From Pharus latifolius (taxonomy: Eukaryota > Streptophyta > Magnoliopsida > Poales > Poaceae), in NCBI GenBank assembly GCA_019359835.1, contig CM033327.1:34981288-35045287 (forward strand): a DNA stretch of 64,000 nucleotides. The letters are read 5' to 3'. The translations under genes and the position numbers were made by a program. How positions within the stretch are numbered: the stretch's first letter is position 1; each line of letters opens with the position of its first letter. Positions 1 to 9,406 of the stretch are shown here, piece by piece. The notes beneath the pieces were generated by a model. That model did no database searches and was not told where the DNA came from. It worked only from the letters and a program-made list of their open reading frames with translations.

Positions 1-479
1 TATGGAAGGATGTCAAGAAGCTAATTGATGAACTCTTTCGGTCGGCAACTACATTACATTTTGGCTTGTCTTGAAACTTGTTGCTGTGTCATGGCCTGTA
101 TTGCCAATATCACCCAATGTTTTGCACAACTTTTTGACTATTGTATCCTTGTCTATTGGTTTCTTTCTCAATTTGTTCATGCCCTTTGGTTTTCGAGAGG
201 AAACAAAAGGAGAAATCTGATCAGTTCCAAGAATCCTAGTACTAGATGTAATGACATTTTAATTTTGCACAGCTACAGGTTGCATATCAAATATGATGAA
301 ATGCTAGTTCTGATAATGTGAAATAGATTGTGTTGTGCTACCGAAAAATTCACATTTCGATATGTTCGCCTTCTTGAAGATGTATTTGACTTACTTTTTT
401 TTAAGGACCATAGGTTAAAGAATGCATCTTTGCATTGTTAAGGTTTACAAAACAGACAAATATCCTTGTTTTCTTGGAA
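1..479. other. Unassigned AT-rich DNA at the window edge
   Basis: I see no gene, LTR end or recognisable repeat here. The longest open frame (98 codons near the left edge) encodes a cysteine- and aromatic-rich peptide with no family signature or codon bias, so it looks random. Copy Z must have lost its 3' LTR or continue to the left. No LTR terminus of its family (ends TGTC...CGTCA on this strand) is present here. Confidence 0.5.
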
Positions 480-674
480 ATGAGTTGAGTTCAAGCTGAG
501 TTTGAGCCAAAAACAACTGAGCTGGTCTAGCTAGCGAGCTAGACCGAGCCGAGTTTGATCTGACTTTTCAGCTCGGTTAGCTAACCAAGCCGAGCCGAGC
601 CGGCTCGCCAGCCTGACCGAGCTCAAGCCGAGACAAGGCTAGCTCGCTCAAACTCGTCTCATTTCCACCCCTAG
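480..674. mobile_element. hAT-like element terminus (GAGCT/CGAGC-rich)
   Basis: The stretch is built from repeated GAGCTCG/GAGCCG words and ends in ATTTCCACCCCTAG. Its reverse complement, CTAGGGGTGGAAAT, resembles terminal inverted repeats of plant hAT-type non-autonomous elements. A second copy of the same kind of end lies at about 30484-30583 in the same orientation. The other terminus and the 8-bp target duplication were not found, so this is a family-level resemblance only. Confidence 0.35.
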
Positions 675-812
675 TCGTGATCCACTACCGGGAACACAAA
701 GCGTCACTTCGGAGGCTTTATATACTTAGCCTCCAAAAAAATTTTCAGAATCGCCTAAGTCCTAAAACTTCAAAACTCAAACCCTTCTATGTTCTTCACT
801 TTCTTCAGCTAA

Positions 813-3800
813 ATGGCATCCTGGACCCGTTTGTCGATTCGGTTGAGAACTTGCTGACCCTAGAGAGAGAAGGATATCTTCTCTCGAGGTCATTGATCCC
901 GTGGCGCCCCGTCGGGGAAGAAGAAACTCCAATCGTCCAACAGGGGGAGCTGGTGATTTTTTAGGATTTCTTGCACTGTAGGTTTCATCTCCCAGAAAGT
1001 GAATTCCTCTTGGGCATTCTTGCCCATTATGACCTAGAATTGGTTTACCTCCATCCCAATTCTATTCTGGTCCTCACCATCTTTCAACACCTATGTGAGG
1101 CATATGTTGGGGTTTTACCCAGCATTCCCCTTTTTCGCCAATTTTATTTTCTGGCGTGGTCGAAAAGCTCCAATGCTTCTAGGTGTGTCTACTTTCGCTT
1201 GTAGGAGAAAAAAGACTACCCGTATCTCCCCCTCTGCGACTCTGTCCATGGATGGAGCCAACGGTGGGTTGACTGCTCAGCTCCTGAAGAGAGCCACCTC
1301 TAGTTTCAAAACCATCGACCAGAGAAGAGCGGACAGTGGGAATCTACCCCTCCCCTCGACGACGAGTAGAAGAGGCAGGCCTAGGTGATCCTTCACCTGG
1401 TTAGCGAGGGTCTCACCTCTCACGATGTGATCTGGGACTTTGTGCAGAACTAGATCAACCCTCTGAGAAGGTGGGTACATCCTGGCTGGGAGGTCAGGAC
1501 AATAAAGGATGGCTCCAGGGATTATCACCCTGGTAATTGTCCAATCACTCAAATCGATATACTCTTTCAATTCATTTCTGATTTATCTGAACTGAAGCAT
1601 TTTTTGGAAAATTATGGATTGTCCTTTTCTCGACAGATCTGCCTACCTCTGAGGTTGCCAGGAGGACAAACTCTCTCTTGAAGGCCTACAATGTGGTTGC
1701 AGAAAGCGAAGTCAGTGCGCCAAGGCTGGGAAGCATGGTCGGCAACACTGACAACTTCGTGCAGGCACGTCGAAAGGTAATTCTCTTTCGAGAAGTTTGC
1801 ACATGTCTTTATTTCAAACAAGAGTTACCAAAGTAGCTCATTTTGGTTCATATAGTTGTTCGAACGCCAGGCGGCTCAAAAAAGGAGGACCAGCAGCGAT
1901 GTTGGGCCCTCAAGTGGCCCTTCATAAAACAACTGGAGAAGGCCCGCTCTACGACCAAAGGTCTGACCAAGAGCATGAGCAGACAAAATGCTCATCTCTT
2001 TTCTGAAAAGGCTGCGAGTCCACAACAATCAGTTGCACAACCTTCATGCACACAATCCTCCTCCCAACCGGTTGTGTCCACAAGAATCCCTACAACCACG
2101 ACGGCAAGGGTATCAATGAAAAGCTTGAGCCCTGCTGTGGTCAAGTCAACAATCAATCCCTCAGCTGCGAGGGTTATTTCAATAAGGATCTCTATCCCTC
2201 AATTTTTGTAAAATACGACTAGGAACTATCTCATGGTCGTATAAGGAGAGGGGACCGATGTGGAGGAGGAAACAGACTCTTCTCTATTTGTTCTGAGGAA
2301 GAGGTCTGCAGTACTTCATGATGATTCCTCGCTGATGGTACTATCTTCGCTTTTATCTCCCAAAGGCGGATCATCAAGCTCCCAAAATCTTCTGGGACTC
2401 AGTATCAGGTAAATACCCATTTTATCTCTAACTAAGTAATCTACTTAGTTAGGAATAATCTTACCCAATTATAAATTGGATGTATAGGACTTCTTTGACC
2501 ACTACTATACATGCTCCAGTGCAAGAAACTGAACCAACTATGGTCAAAGAAGAAGAAACTACCATGGCAGAACTGCCTACCATTGGTGAAGTCACAGTAG
2601 ATCCAGCGGCTATGGAAGAAGTCACTGTGACTACAGAAGCTGTGCATTCACAAGAGATTGAGGAAGACCCTGCGAACATCATCAATGAGGTGGTTCAAGA
2701 CCTTCAATCTAATGAACCTACCGATGTTGGTGATGCTGAGGTCGCAGCTGCAACCATGACCATGGGGATGAATGAACAAGAAAAAACATATGTTCCCCCT
2801 CTAGTCGAAGAAACTATGTCTCCCTCCCATTTGGAAGAACAAGGAGTGGAGGAGGCACAAGAGACGGTGGCGCACCCCATCGAAATTCATCGCCCTATCC
2901 TTGACTTGAGTTTCCAATCTCAATTTTTGAACAAAATGGGGTAGGCACTGGACAACTTGGCTTCTTCCAGCCAAGGGGTTGAACTCAAGGACCTCCCTAA
3001 GAGGGACCTTGAGGAGTTCTTGGAGGTAAGTAAAAAAAATTTACCTCTTGATCTTAAGTGTTGTTTATGAGAAGTTTCTTCAAACACTTTTTGTTTTACT
3101 CAAAGTTCTACTCACGGCGTGACCATACTTGGCAAGCTGGTGTTGCAGATCAAATTCGCACAAAAGGAGTGTGACAAGCTAAAGCAGTAAGTCACTTGCT
3201 TTAACCTCAATCCTTTATGAACTATAATAGTAATTTCTGTTGTCATAGGGAGAACTCTGCTTTTCTAGAAGAAGTCACCAACGAGCACAACATTAGAGAG
3301 GTTGCATCCGTTGAGCAGTCTCTTCTAGAAAAGAAGATGGCTGAAGCCTAGAGGATAAACAACGAAAAACTTGCTGAATCTCTGGTGCTTGAAGCCAAGT
3401 TGAAGGATGCTGTTGAGGAGGCGGCAATCTTGGAACGAAAAGCACAGTCATTTGATTCTCTCTAAGGAAAGGCCGATCACCTTCAATGGTTTGCAATCAA
3501 TTGCAGACCAGAGTTAATTGTAAGTTCACTTCCATAGAAATTTACATTGCTTCTGTGAACTTGTAAAGATTTTATGAACGCAGTCGAATTCATTCTCTCC
3601 TCTGTGTAGAGCAAAGAGAGGAAAATAAGAGGCTAGCGAAAGAAAAAGACCATTACAAGCAAAAGTTTATCGAGCGAGGAAACGACTTCGATAAGCTTCA
3701 AAATGTCGTCAGTCATTACAAGACGGCCTCAGAGAAGACCAAGGAGACAGCAAAGCTTGCCCTTAAAGAAAAGGGGGCCTTGGAGAAAATCATCGAGAGC

Positions 3801-4083
3801 TGTAGTCTCACAGAGAAGAATACCCTCGCAAAGCGGACATTATCAATCCTAAGAAGGATGATTCGACCCTTGATGAGTCCTGCAAGTTGGTCGCGGCTCA
3901 AGCTGATATCTTGGTCGCAAGCCTTCCTAAAATTGCGAGTAGGCACAAGGAGGCGCTGAAGAATGATGTCGCGATCATAGCCTCTGCAATGCTCTGCAAA
4001 CTTCGACTTCGCCATGGTCAGAATTTAGATTTGAATCCAGTGGTAGAAGATGTGACCTTTGACATAAAATTGACATTGTGGTA
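813..4083 (+). pseudogene. Antisense accessory gene of copy Z (Transposase_28-like plus coiled coil)
   Basis: This multi-exon gene runs opposite to the gag-pol of its element. The N-terminal part (about 865-1240) resembles the plant 'putative gypsy type transposon' (Transposase_28) domain. Visible features are the SRSLIPWRPVGEE stretch, the FHLPESEFLLGILAHYDLELVYLHPNS core and FQHLCEAYVG. A low-complexity Ala/Thr/Glu-rich middle (2480-2944) and a charged, probably coiled-coil C-terminus (about 3240-4080) follow. The ATG at 813 matches the ATG of the V copy at 34935. GT-AG introns are visible, for example GTAAGT at 3026. It is broken by early stops (TAG after the LVIF stretch near 962) and frameshifts. 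A TATA-like TTTATATA lies near 718-725. The role of such extra antisense ORFs in Tat elements is unknown. Confidence 0.6.
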
Positions 4084-4714
4084 AGTCTTGACCAATTGCA
4101 TGCCATCATTAATTGCCGTTGGCTAGTAATAACACTGTCGGAAGGCTTTTTTGACCAGTGTTCAATAGGATGCAAGTGCACTGCACATGCCTCCATGAAT
4201 TTCTCTTAGAAGGGATTTGCCATTTTCCTGAGAAATACAACGCATCAACACTCCTTGAGCACCTTTTCTGTACAGGGTTCCTTCAACCAATCTGTATATT
4301 TGCACTTTTCTAACTAACCGGTCATTCTCGGTTTCGTCCTCGAGCATGGTCCCATGTGCAAGATAGCTCCTCAATGGTAGGATCCAATCTGCTTCATGCT
4401 TGAGGGCAGCGACGTTAGTCATCGCCTCATGTGCCTCTACGATGGTCACGATTGAGGGCTTTTTAAGTGCTCGATGAACACTCCTGCCAGGATGAATGAC
4501 TGTGAGTAAACAATCTTTGACAATTGGTCTGCAAAAATACTGTCCCTTCGTGGAACAAATTGGGATTCGAAGTTACTGAAGTATTTTTCTAATTTCCTCA
4601 CTTCGTCCAGGTATAGAGCCATTGTCTCGTCGGAACATTAGTATCCCTTATTCACCTGGTTTACGACTAGCTGTGAATCTCCCTTCACTACTAACCGATG
4701 GACTCCAAGGCTAT
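4084..4714 (-). pseudogene. Copy Z RNase H end and integrase start (truncated)
   Basis: The minus strand encodes the end of RNase H (DSQLVVNQVN-like block, then YLDEVRKLEKYF near 4590-4630). The linker before integrase follows (YRLVEGTLYRKGAQGVLMRC, LLREIHGG near 4200-4290), then the first part of the integrase zinc-binding region near 4090-4170. The rest of the integrase is missing. The sequence passes straight from the QLVKT-type block into the 3' end of the antisense gene, whereas copy V keeps about 1.6 kb of integrase here. Several in-frame stops are present. The copy is non-functional. Confidence 0.7.
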
Positions 4715-5276
4715 GAAGTGAGATTGAAAGGTCTTCTACATCAAGCGTTGATACGTGGAACCAGCATTCTTGAGCCCAAATGGCATTCTGACGTAGCAGT
4801 ATATACCAAATGGTGTGATGAAGGCAGTTTTCTCTTCATCTTCTTCTGCCTTGCTAATTTGATGGTACCCTGAGTAGGCATCCAAGAAGCTCATAAATTC
4901 ACATCCCGCTGTTGAATCGACCAACTGATCGATGCGGGGAATGGGAAATTGTCCTTTGGGTAGGCAGCATTGAGACTGGTGTAATCGATGCACATGTGCC
5001 ACTTACCGTTTGACTTCAGGACCATGACCGAGTTCATGAGCCATTCGGAATGGTCGACTTCGCGGATAAAACCAGCTTCCTGGAGCTTATCCAACTCTGT
5101 GCGATTGGCTTCTTTCTGGTCAGGGGCAAATTCCTGAGCTTTTGCTTTATAGGTCGCTGTCCAGGCTAGATTGCTAGCCTGTGCTCGATCACTTCCTTTG
5201 GGACTCTAGGCATGTTGGATGGTTTCCACGCAAACACATTTGCATTAGCCTGAAGGAAAGAGATGAGCGCAAGTTC
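4715..5276 (-). pseudogene. Copy Z reverse transcriptase fragment
   Basis: This Ty3/gypsy RT fragment shows AGFIREV, the MCIDYTSLN block (WHMCIDYTSLNAA), the MSFLDAYSGYHQI palm block with its catalytic Asp, and YVRMPFGLKNAGSTYQRLM. The segment with the second and third catalytic Asp (Y-x-D-D in copies V and X) is missing. It was removed by an internal deletion whose joint lies near 4715, where RT passes directly into RNase H. Frameshifts also disrupt the LPRIDQLVDS region. It begins directly after the in-frame TAG at 5277-5279. Confidence 0.75.
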
Positions 5277-6147
5277 CTATTTGCTCTCCAGTTCTGACCC
5301 TATCCGAATGTGTCTGGAAGGATCGTCTAGGAATAAAGGAACTTGCTTAAGTTTCTCTTCTGGTCGCAGAGTTACCTTGACCGCATATGGCTTTGTTACC
5401 TTGGTCGCATCCCTGAGGGGAATCTGACCAACCAACTCTAGGGAAATGCGATCACTTGTGAGGGCCGAATTTTGGCTGCCCCTCACCGTGATTGCGCCTT
5501 TTGGTCCCGGCACCTTGACACACCGATAAGCATAGTATGTTGCCGCAATGAATTTGGTGAGTGAGGGCCTACCAAGAATTTCATTGTATGCCGAATCAAA
5601 ATCAATGCCATCAAAGGTAATCAATTATATTCGAAAGTTCTCTGGTTCTTTGAGCGTTACCGATAGAACAATCTAACCGATAGGAGTGTACAAATGACCA
5701 GGTATAATCTCATAAAATGGGTGGACCACAGGCTTTATCCTTGAACGAGGGATTTGCATCTCGTCAAGAGTTTTGGCAAAGAGCAAAACGAGGGAACTAC
5801 CTCCACCGATTAAGACTCTACCTATTTTAGCATTGCTAATTGTGGGAGTTATAACCAAAGGAAGTCATCGTGGTTGCGATAATCCCTTGGGACAATCTTC
5901 CCGGCTAAAGGTCAGGGATGTCTTTGACCAATGGGGATATTGAGGTTCTCCTTGTTGAGCCTCAACATTATTCACATCGCAGCGAACAGATTTAAAATGT
6001 CATTTGGAAAAGTAGGACGAAGAACCACCAAAATAATATTAACATGATTATTTGGTGCTTAGTATGGCATGTCCTCATCTCCATCGGCATCTTTATTTCC
6101 ACTTGGCTATCCTTTTTCTGGTATTGTGGGCATAGGGGCTTTACTTG
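5277..6147 (-). pseudogene. Copy Z protease region, ending in a UAG shared with copies X and V
   Basis: This aspartic protease region has a GGGSSLVLLFAKTLDEMQI block near 5730-5830. Copy X has DGGSS here, so the catalytic Asp of Z appears to be mutated (LIGGGSS). It continues through FDSAYNEILGRPSLTKF and GPKGAITVRGSQN to IRIGSELESK, then TAG at 5277-5279. The next codons (GAACTTGCG) continue in the same frame into the RT leader (FLQANANVFAWKPS). The same stop at the same place in X and V argues against a random mutation. Additional stops and frameshifts make this copy defective. Confidence 0.7.
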
Positions 6148-6900
6148 CTAAAAATCTTCCAAGCGCTTTAACCAGTTCCGACACTTCTTGAGGTCATGTC
6201 CTGGAACTTCATGCAGCGGACACCACTTCTTGCTTCCCTGTGGGTTAGCTTGCTTTTCCGTGTGGTCACTGTTGCGCCCACCAGAAGAAGGTTTATTACT
6301 TTTGAATGGAACATTATTACCTTTATCCTGTGATCTCTTATCCAAGTTTGCGACCTCTCAAGATTGGCTCGCTCCATCCTTTGTTGACTTTTTGACTTCC
6401 TGCCCAAAGATGTCCCAGATTTCTTGTTAGAGTTATCCATTCCTTCGGAATCCAGACCAGGCTGTGGGGGTAAATCACCTTTATACACCATCCTGTTCCA
6501 TTCCACTACCTCAGCAGTGTTAGAATAACGATCAGCCATGTTGAAAAGCTTTGACACTGATCTTGGTGGATGAATAATGAGATCCTCCATGAATCTTCGG
6601 TATCGAACACCGTGTTTAATGGCTCTGATCACCCAATTGTCAAAGATGTTGGGGATAGTACTTCTTACCCCCACAAATCTCTTCACAAACTGCCGGACAG
6701 TCTCACTCAAGGTCTGGCATAAACGATGAAGGTCATCTTCCATGCCAGGTTTCTAAGGATAGCATCACATAGCATTTCCCAATTGTAAATAGATCCTTCT
6801 GGCTGGTTGAGTAGCCAAGTCTGTGCCGGACCTTCAAGGACTGTTGGCAACTAATGTGACATTACTTTCTCATTTCCATCCGCCGCCTGGATAGTAGTAA
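6148..6900 (-). pseudogene. Copy Z gag, C-terminal half
   Basis: This is the C-terminal half of a Tat-type Gag (retrotrans_gag family). It includes VRQFVKRFVGVRSTIPN, the YRRFMEDLIIHPPRSVSKLFNMADRYS block, and a basic linker. A zinc-knuckle-like CPLHEVPGHDLKKC lies near 6185-6225, with spacing C-x2-H-x4-H-x4-C; the second metal ligand is His instead of Cys. The frame changes between 6345 and 6743, so it is broken. At 6900 it is cut by copy C1 and resumes at 26283 (ILQIYVT / TTIQAADGNEK). Confidence 0.75.
6896..6900. repeat. Target-site duplication AGTAA, left copy (C1)
   Basis: AGTAA immediately precedes the LTR of C1 and is repeated directly after its other LTR at 26283-26287. This identifies one integration event into the gag of copy Z. 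Confidence 0.9.
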
Positions 6901-7438
6901 TGATCCATTTGAGACCTAGCCTTGGTTTTCGCACTAGGCTCACCCAGATTCTAATATGTGGAATAACGGGATCTTACTCGGAAATACTGAAACCCAAAGG
7001 TTGTTTGAAAAACATAGCTCAAAGTAATTGCATAACTCTTTATTTCAAAGAGGGCTTTACGCGTCGAACGTTAGACACACTTGCCCACGTCGAAGGAACT
7101 ATAAGCTGGATATATGATCCAAGGCTGTAATAATATTCGATTATCTACACTAGACCTATTACAAGGTATTTATAGTCCAATCGTATGAGTACGTATCAGA
7201 CTCAATAACCTAAACGTATTAGACTCATATAACTAACTAATCCTAAATGGATAAGCTTAGTTATATATATACGGATCGGATTACAATTCCGAACAGGGAA
7301 CAAATTCCTTTTCCTGGTCGCGAACTAATCCATGGTCGCGAAACCTTTCCGATCATGGTTAAGGTCGCGAAGCTGTATGCGATCAGGACTTGGTCATGAA
7401 GCCGTATGCGATCAAGACTTGAAGATCCTCCCAAATCA
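6901..7438 (-). repeat. C1 3' LTR
   Basis: It is 538 bp and shares termini and most internal sequence with 25773-26282, 39455-39971 and, more distantly, 60676-61220. The right end reads AAATCA, where other copies read CGGATCA. Internal GGTCGCGA words (7315-7400) form a short degenerate repeat typical of this LTR family. Confidence 0.9.
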
Positions 7439-7881
7439 TGACTACCTTGTTGAGAAGGAGCCAACCCCTGGTGCGACCTCTCGATCAAACTAGAGATGTG
7501 GAAATTGGGCTTGTCCATCTTCTCTGGTGTACCACTTTACCGCACGTGCTTGTTGATCTTTCCGACCGATTCGAAAAGTCTCCTTTGTGCCATAGCGGGT
7601 GGTAGTCACCTTCTTCTCCAGAATCACATCTTCACGTAGAGGTTCGTCTCGTTGATAGACCAAGTCTTCAACAGATGGTACTATAGTATCTGGCTCATCA
7701 TCCAGCATTGAAGGCTCAAAGAGTTTGAGGTGCTCAACATTGACAACCGAGTAAATATCCATGTATGGAGGTAACTCGAGCTGACAAGCATTATTACCCA
7801 CTTTCCGCAAAATCCGAAAAGGACCATAATGAATTGTTTGAGTTTCTTACCTTCACCTTTAAGTCTCTCCTTACTCAGATG
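7439..7881 (-). pseudogene. C1 pol, integrase C-terminal part (3' of nested copy A)
   Basis: This is the distal end of the C1 polyprotein. It holds the integrase C-terminal block (KVGNNACQLELPPYMDIYSVVNVEHLKLFEP), an acidic linker (DDEPDTIVPSVEDLV) and a tail with EKKVTTTRYGTKETF...KWYTREDGQ. The spacing and the W-x(3)-ED motif of the tail recall a degenerate chromodomain, but I cannot confirm that. The frame is cut at 7886/21692 by copy A within the GDMVWL-HLSK block that is uninterrupted in copy U (61590-61620). Confidence 0.8.
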
Positions 7882-7886
7882 TAACC
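7882..7886. repeat. Target-site duplication TAACC, left copy (A)
   Basis: TAACC precedes the 5' LTR of copy A and is repeated at 21692-21696 after its 3' LTR. Removing A and one copy restores the C1 integrase sequence as seen in copy U. Confidence 0.95.
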
Positions 7887-9370
7887 TGTTGGGGGAAATC
7901 TTGCAAGACTAAGTCCAGGTAAGTTGCGTCACGTTCGCCCGGGGACGAGGCCTCCGGGGCCTCCCCGGGCATCGCCATTTTGGCCCCCGGGACCTGGCCT
8001 CCGGCGCCGGTCCCGGGCGCCGCCATTTGCCCGGCGACATGGTCTCCGGGGCCTCCCCGAGCGCCGCCTTTTGGCTCCCGGAACCCGGCCTCCGGCGCCA
8101 GTCCCGGGCGCCGCCATCTTGGCCCCCGGGACCTGGCCTCCGGCGCCGGTCCCGGGCGCCGCCATTGGCCCGGGGACGTGGCCTCCGGTGCCTCCCCGGG
8201 CGCCGCCTTTGGCTCCCGGGACCCGGCCTCCGGCGCCGGTCCCGGGCGCCGCCATCTTGGCCCCCGGGACCTGGCCTCCGGCGTGGGTCCCAGGCGCCGC
8301 CATTGGCCCGGGGACGTGGCCTCCGGGGCCTCCGTTGTCGCCGCCATTGGCCCGGGGACGTGGCCTCCGGGGCCTCCGTTGTCGCCGCCTTTTGGCCCCC
8401 GGGACCTGGCCTCTGGCGCCGGTCCAGGGCGCCGCCATTTGCCCGGGGACATGGCCTCCGGTGCCTCCCCGGGTGCCGCCTTTTGGCTCCCGGGACCCGG
8501 CCTCCGGTGCCTCCCCGGGCGCCGCCATTTGGGCCCCCGGGACTGGCCTCCGGCGCCGATCCCGGGCGCCGCCATTTGCCCGGGGACATGGCCTCCGGTG
8601 CCTCCCCGGGCGCCGCCTTTTGGCTCCCGGGACCTGGCCTCCGGTGCCTCCCCGGGCGCCGCCATTTGGGCCCCCGGGACCTGGCCTCCGGCGCCGGTCC
8701 CGGGCGCCGCCATTTGCCCGAGGACGAGGCCCCCGGGGCCTCCCTGGGCGCCGCCTTTCGATCCCCGGGACTTGGCCTCCGGCGCCGGTCCCGGGCGCCG
8801 CCATTTGCCCGGGGACGTGGCCTTCGGGGCCTCCCCGAGCGCCGCCATTTTGGCCCCCGGGACTTGGCCTCCGGCGCATGTCCCGGGCCTCATCGCCCTT
8901 CTAAAGGTAAAGTCTCGAGTTGTTTATCACGTGCAGGTCACGCGAGGAGCGCCTCGGGAATCAGCGACCACCTGTCAAGCATCCAAGGCGTTTGACCGGG
9001 AGAAGGACGTCGCTACCCCTCAATCCGACGGTGGCTTCCGGGGTAGATAGGTCTTTTTGCTTGTTTTTGGGGCTATAAATAGCCCTTGTACCCCTCAGTT
9101 GTAAGCAAGTGATTCAAATTAGTTGGAATAGCTAAACTCACAGGTGTGCTCCGGAAGCCTCTCCCTCGGAGAGAGCCTCCCCAGCCGACTCCGGTCGGGA
9201 GCGCACTGACAGGACTAGGGCCCCCACCGGGACCCGACCCTGTATAAATCCTCGTGTCATTTCTTGTGTTTGTCCGGCGGGGGAGGACCGGTCATCCGGT
9301 CAACCCGCGCCGCGTAATCTTCGCTAGGATCGTTCTTAAAACCTGCCGGGGTATTCGCAATACCACGACA
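7887..9370 (+). repeat. Copy A 5' LTR with GC-rich tandem array
   Basis: The LTR is 1484 bp. Positions about 7935-8890 are a tandem array of about 45-bp GC-rich units. Each combines CCCGGGCGCCGCC with a GGGACNTGGCCTCCGG-type half, and most carry CCCGGG and GGCGCC palindromes. The 3' third is unique sequence, with a TATA box (CTATAAATAG near 9073-9082) and the CACGACA end. Long open frames in every phase of the array are a by-product of its stop-poor GC content. Confidence 0.93.
9073..9082 (+). promoter_or_regulatory. TATA box in copy A 5' LTR
   Basis: CTATAAATAG lies about 290 bp before the LTR end, in the unique part, and is repeated in the 3' LTR near 21394-21403. It is the likely core promoter of the genomic RNA. 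The shorter Y LTR has lost this segment. Confidence 0.65.
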
Positions 9371-9396
9371 GTTGCCGCCGTCCGTGGGGACTCGTG
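9371..9396 (+). other. Candidate primer-binding site of copy A
   Basis: Directly after the LTR end the sequence reads GTTGCCGCCGTCCGTGGGGA. Copies X, Z and W carry a comparable block with a shared (C/T)GTGGGGA-like end at the same place. The position is right for a minus-strand primer, but I cannot match it to one tRNA with certainty. Confidence 0.55.
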
Positions 9397-9406
9397 ACAA
9401 GACGCC

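Noticed and set aside
25..321. 98-codon open frame near the left edge
   Set aside because: No recognisable domain, no homologous frame elsewhere in the window, and an AT-rich context. It is consistent with chance.
1..479. 3' LTR of copy Z
   Set aside because: No TGTC...CGTCA boundaries, polypurine tract or similarity to 27541-28706 is visible here.
7935..8890. CRISPR-like array
   Set aside because: Units are contiguous and diverged, with no unique spacers of uniform length. The sequence is an LTR of a plant retrotransposon.
7871..9050. Several 230-360-codon open frames on both strands in the GC-rich LTR array
   Set aside because: Frames are open in nearly all phases of the same tandem repeat, which is stop-poor because of GC content. 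They give Pro/Gly/Arg/Ala-only products and lie inside an LTR. The same holds for 20256-21371, 29531-30529 and 58168-58446.
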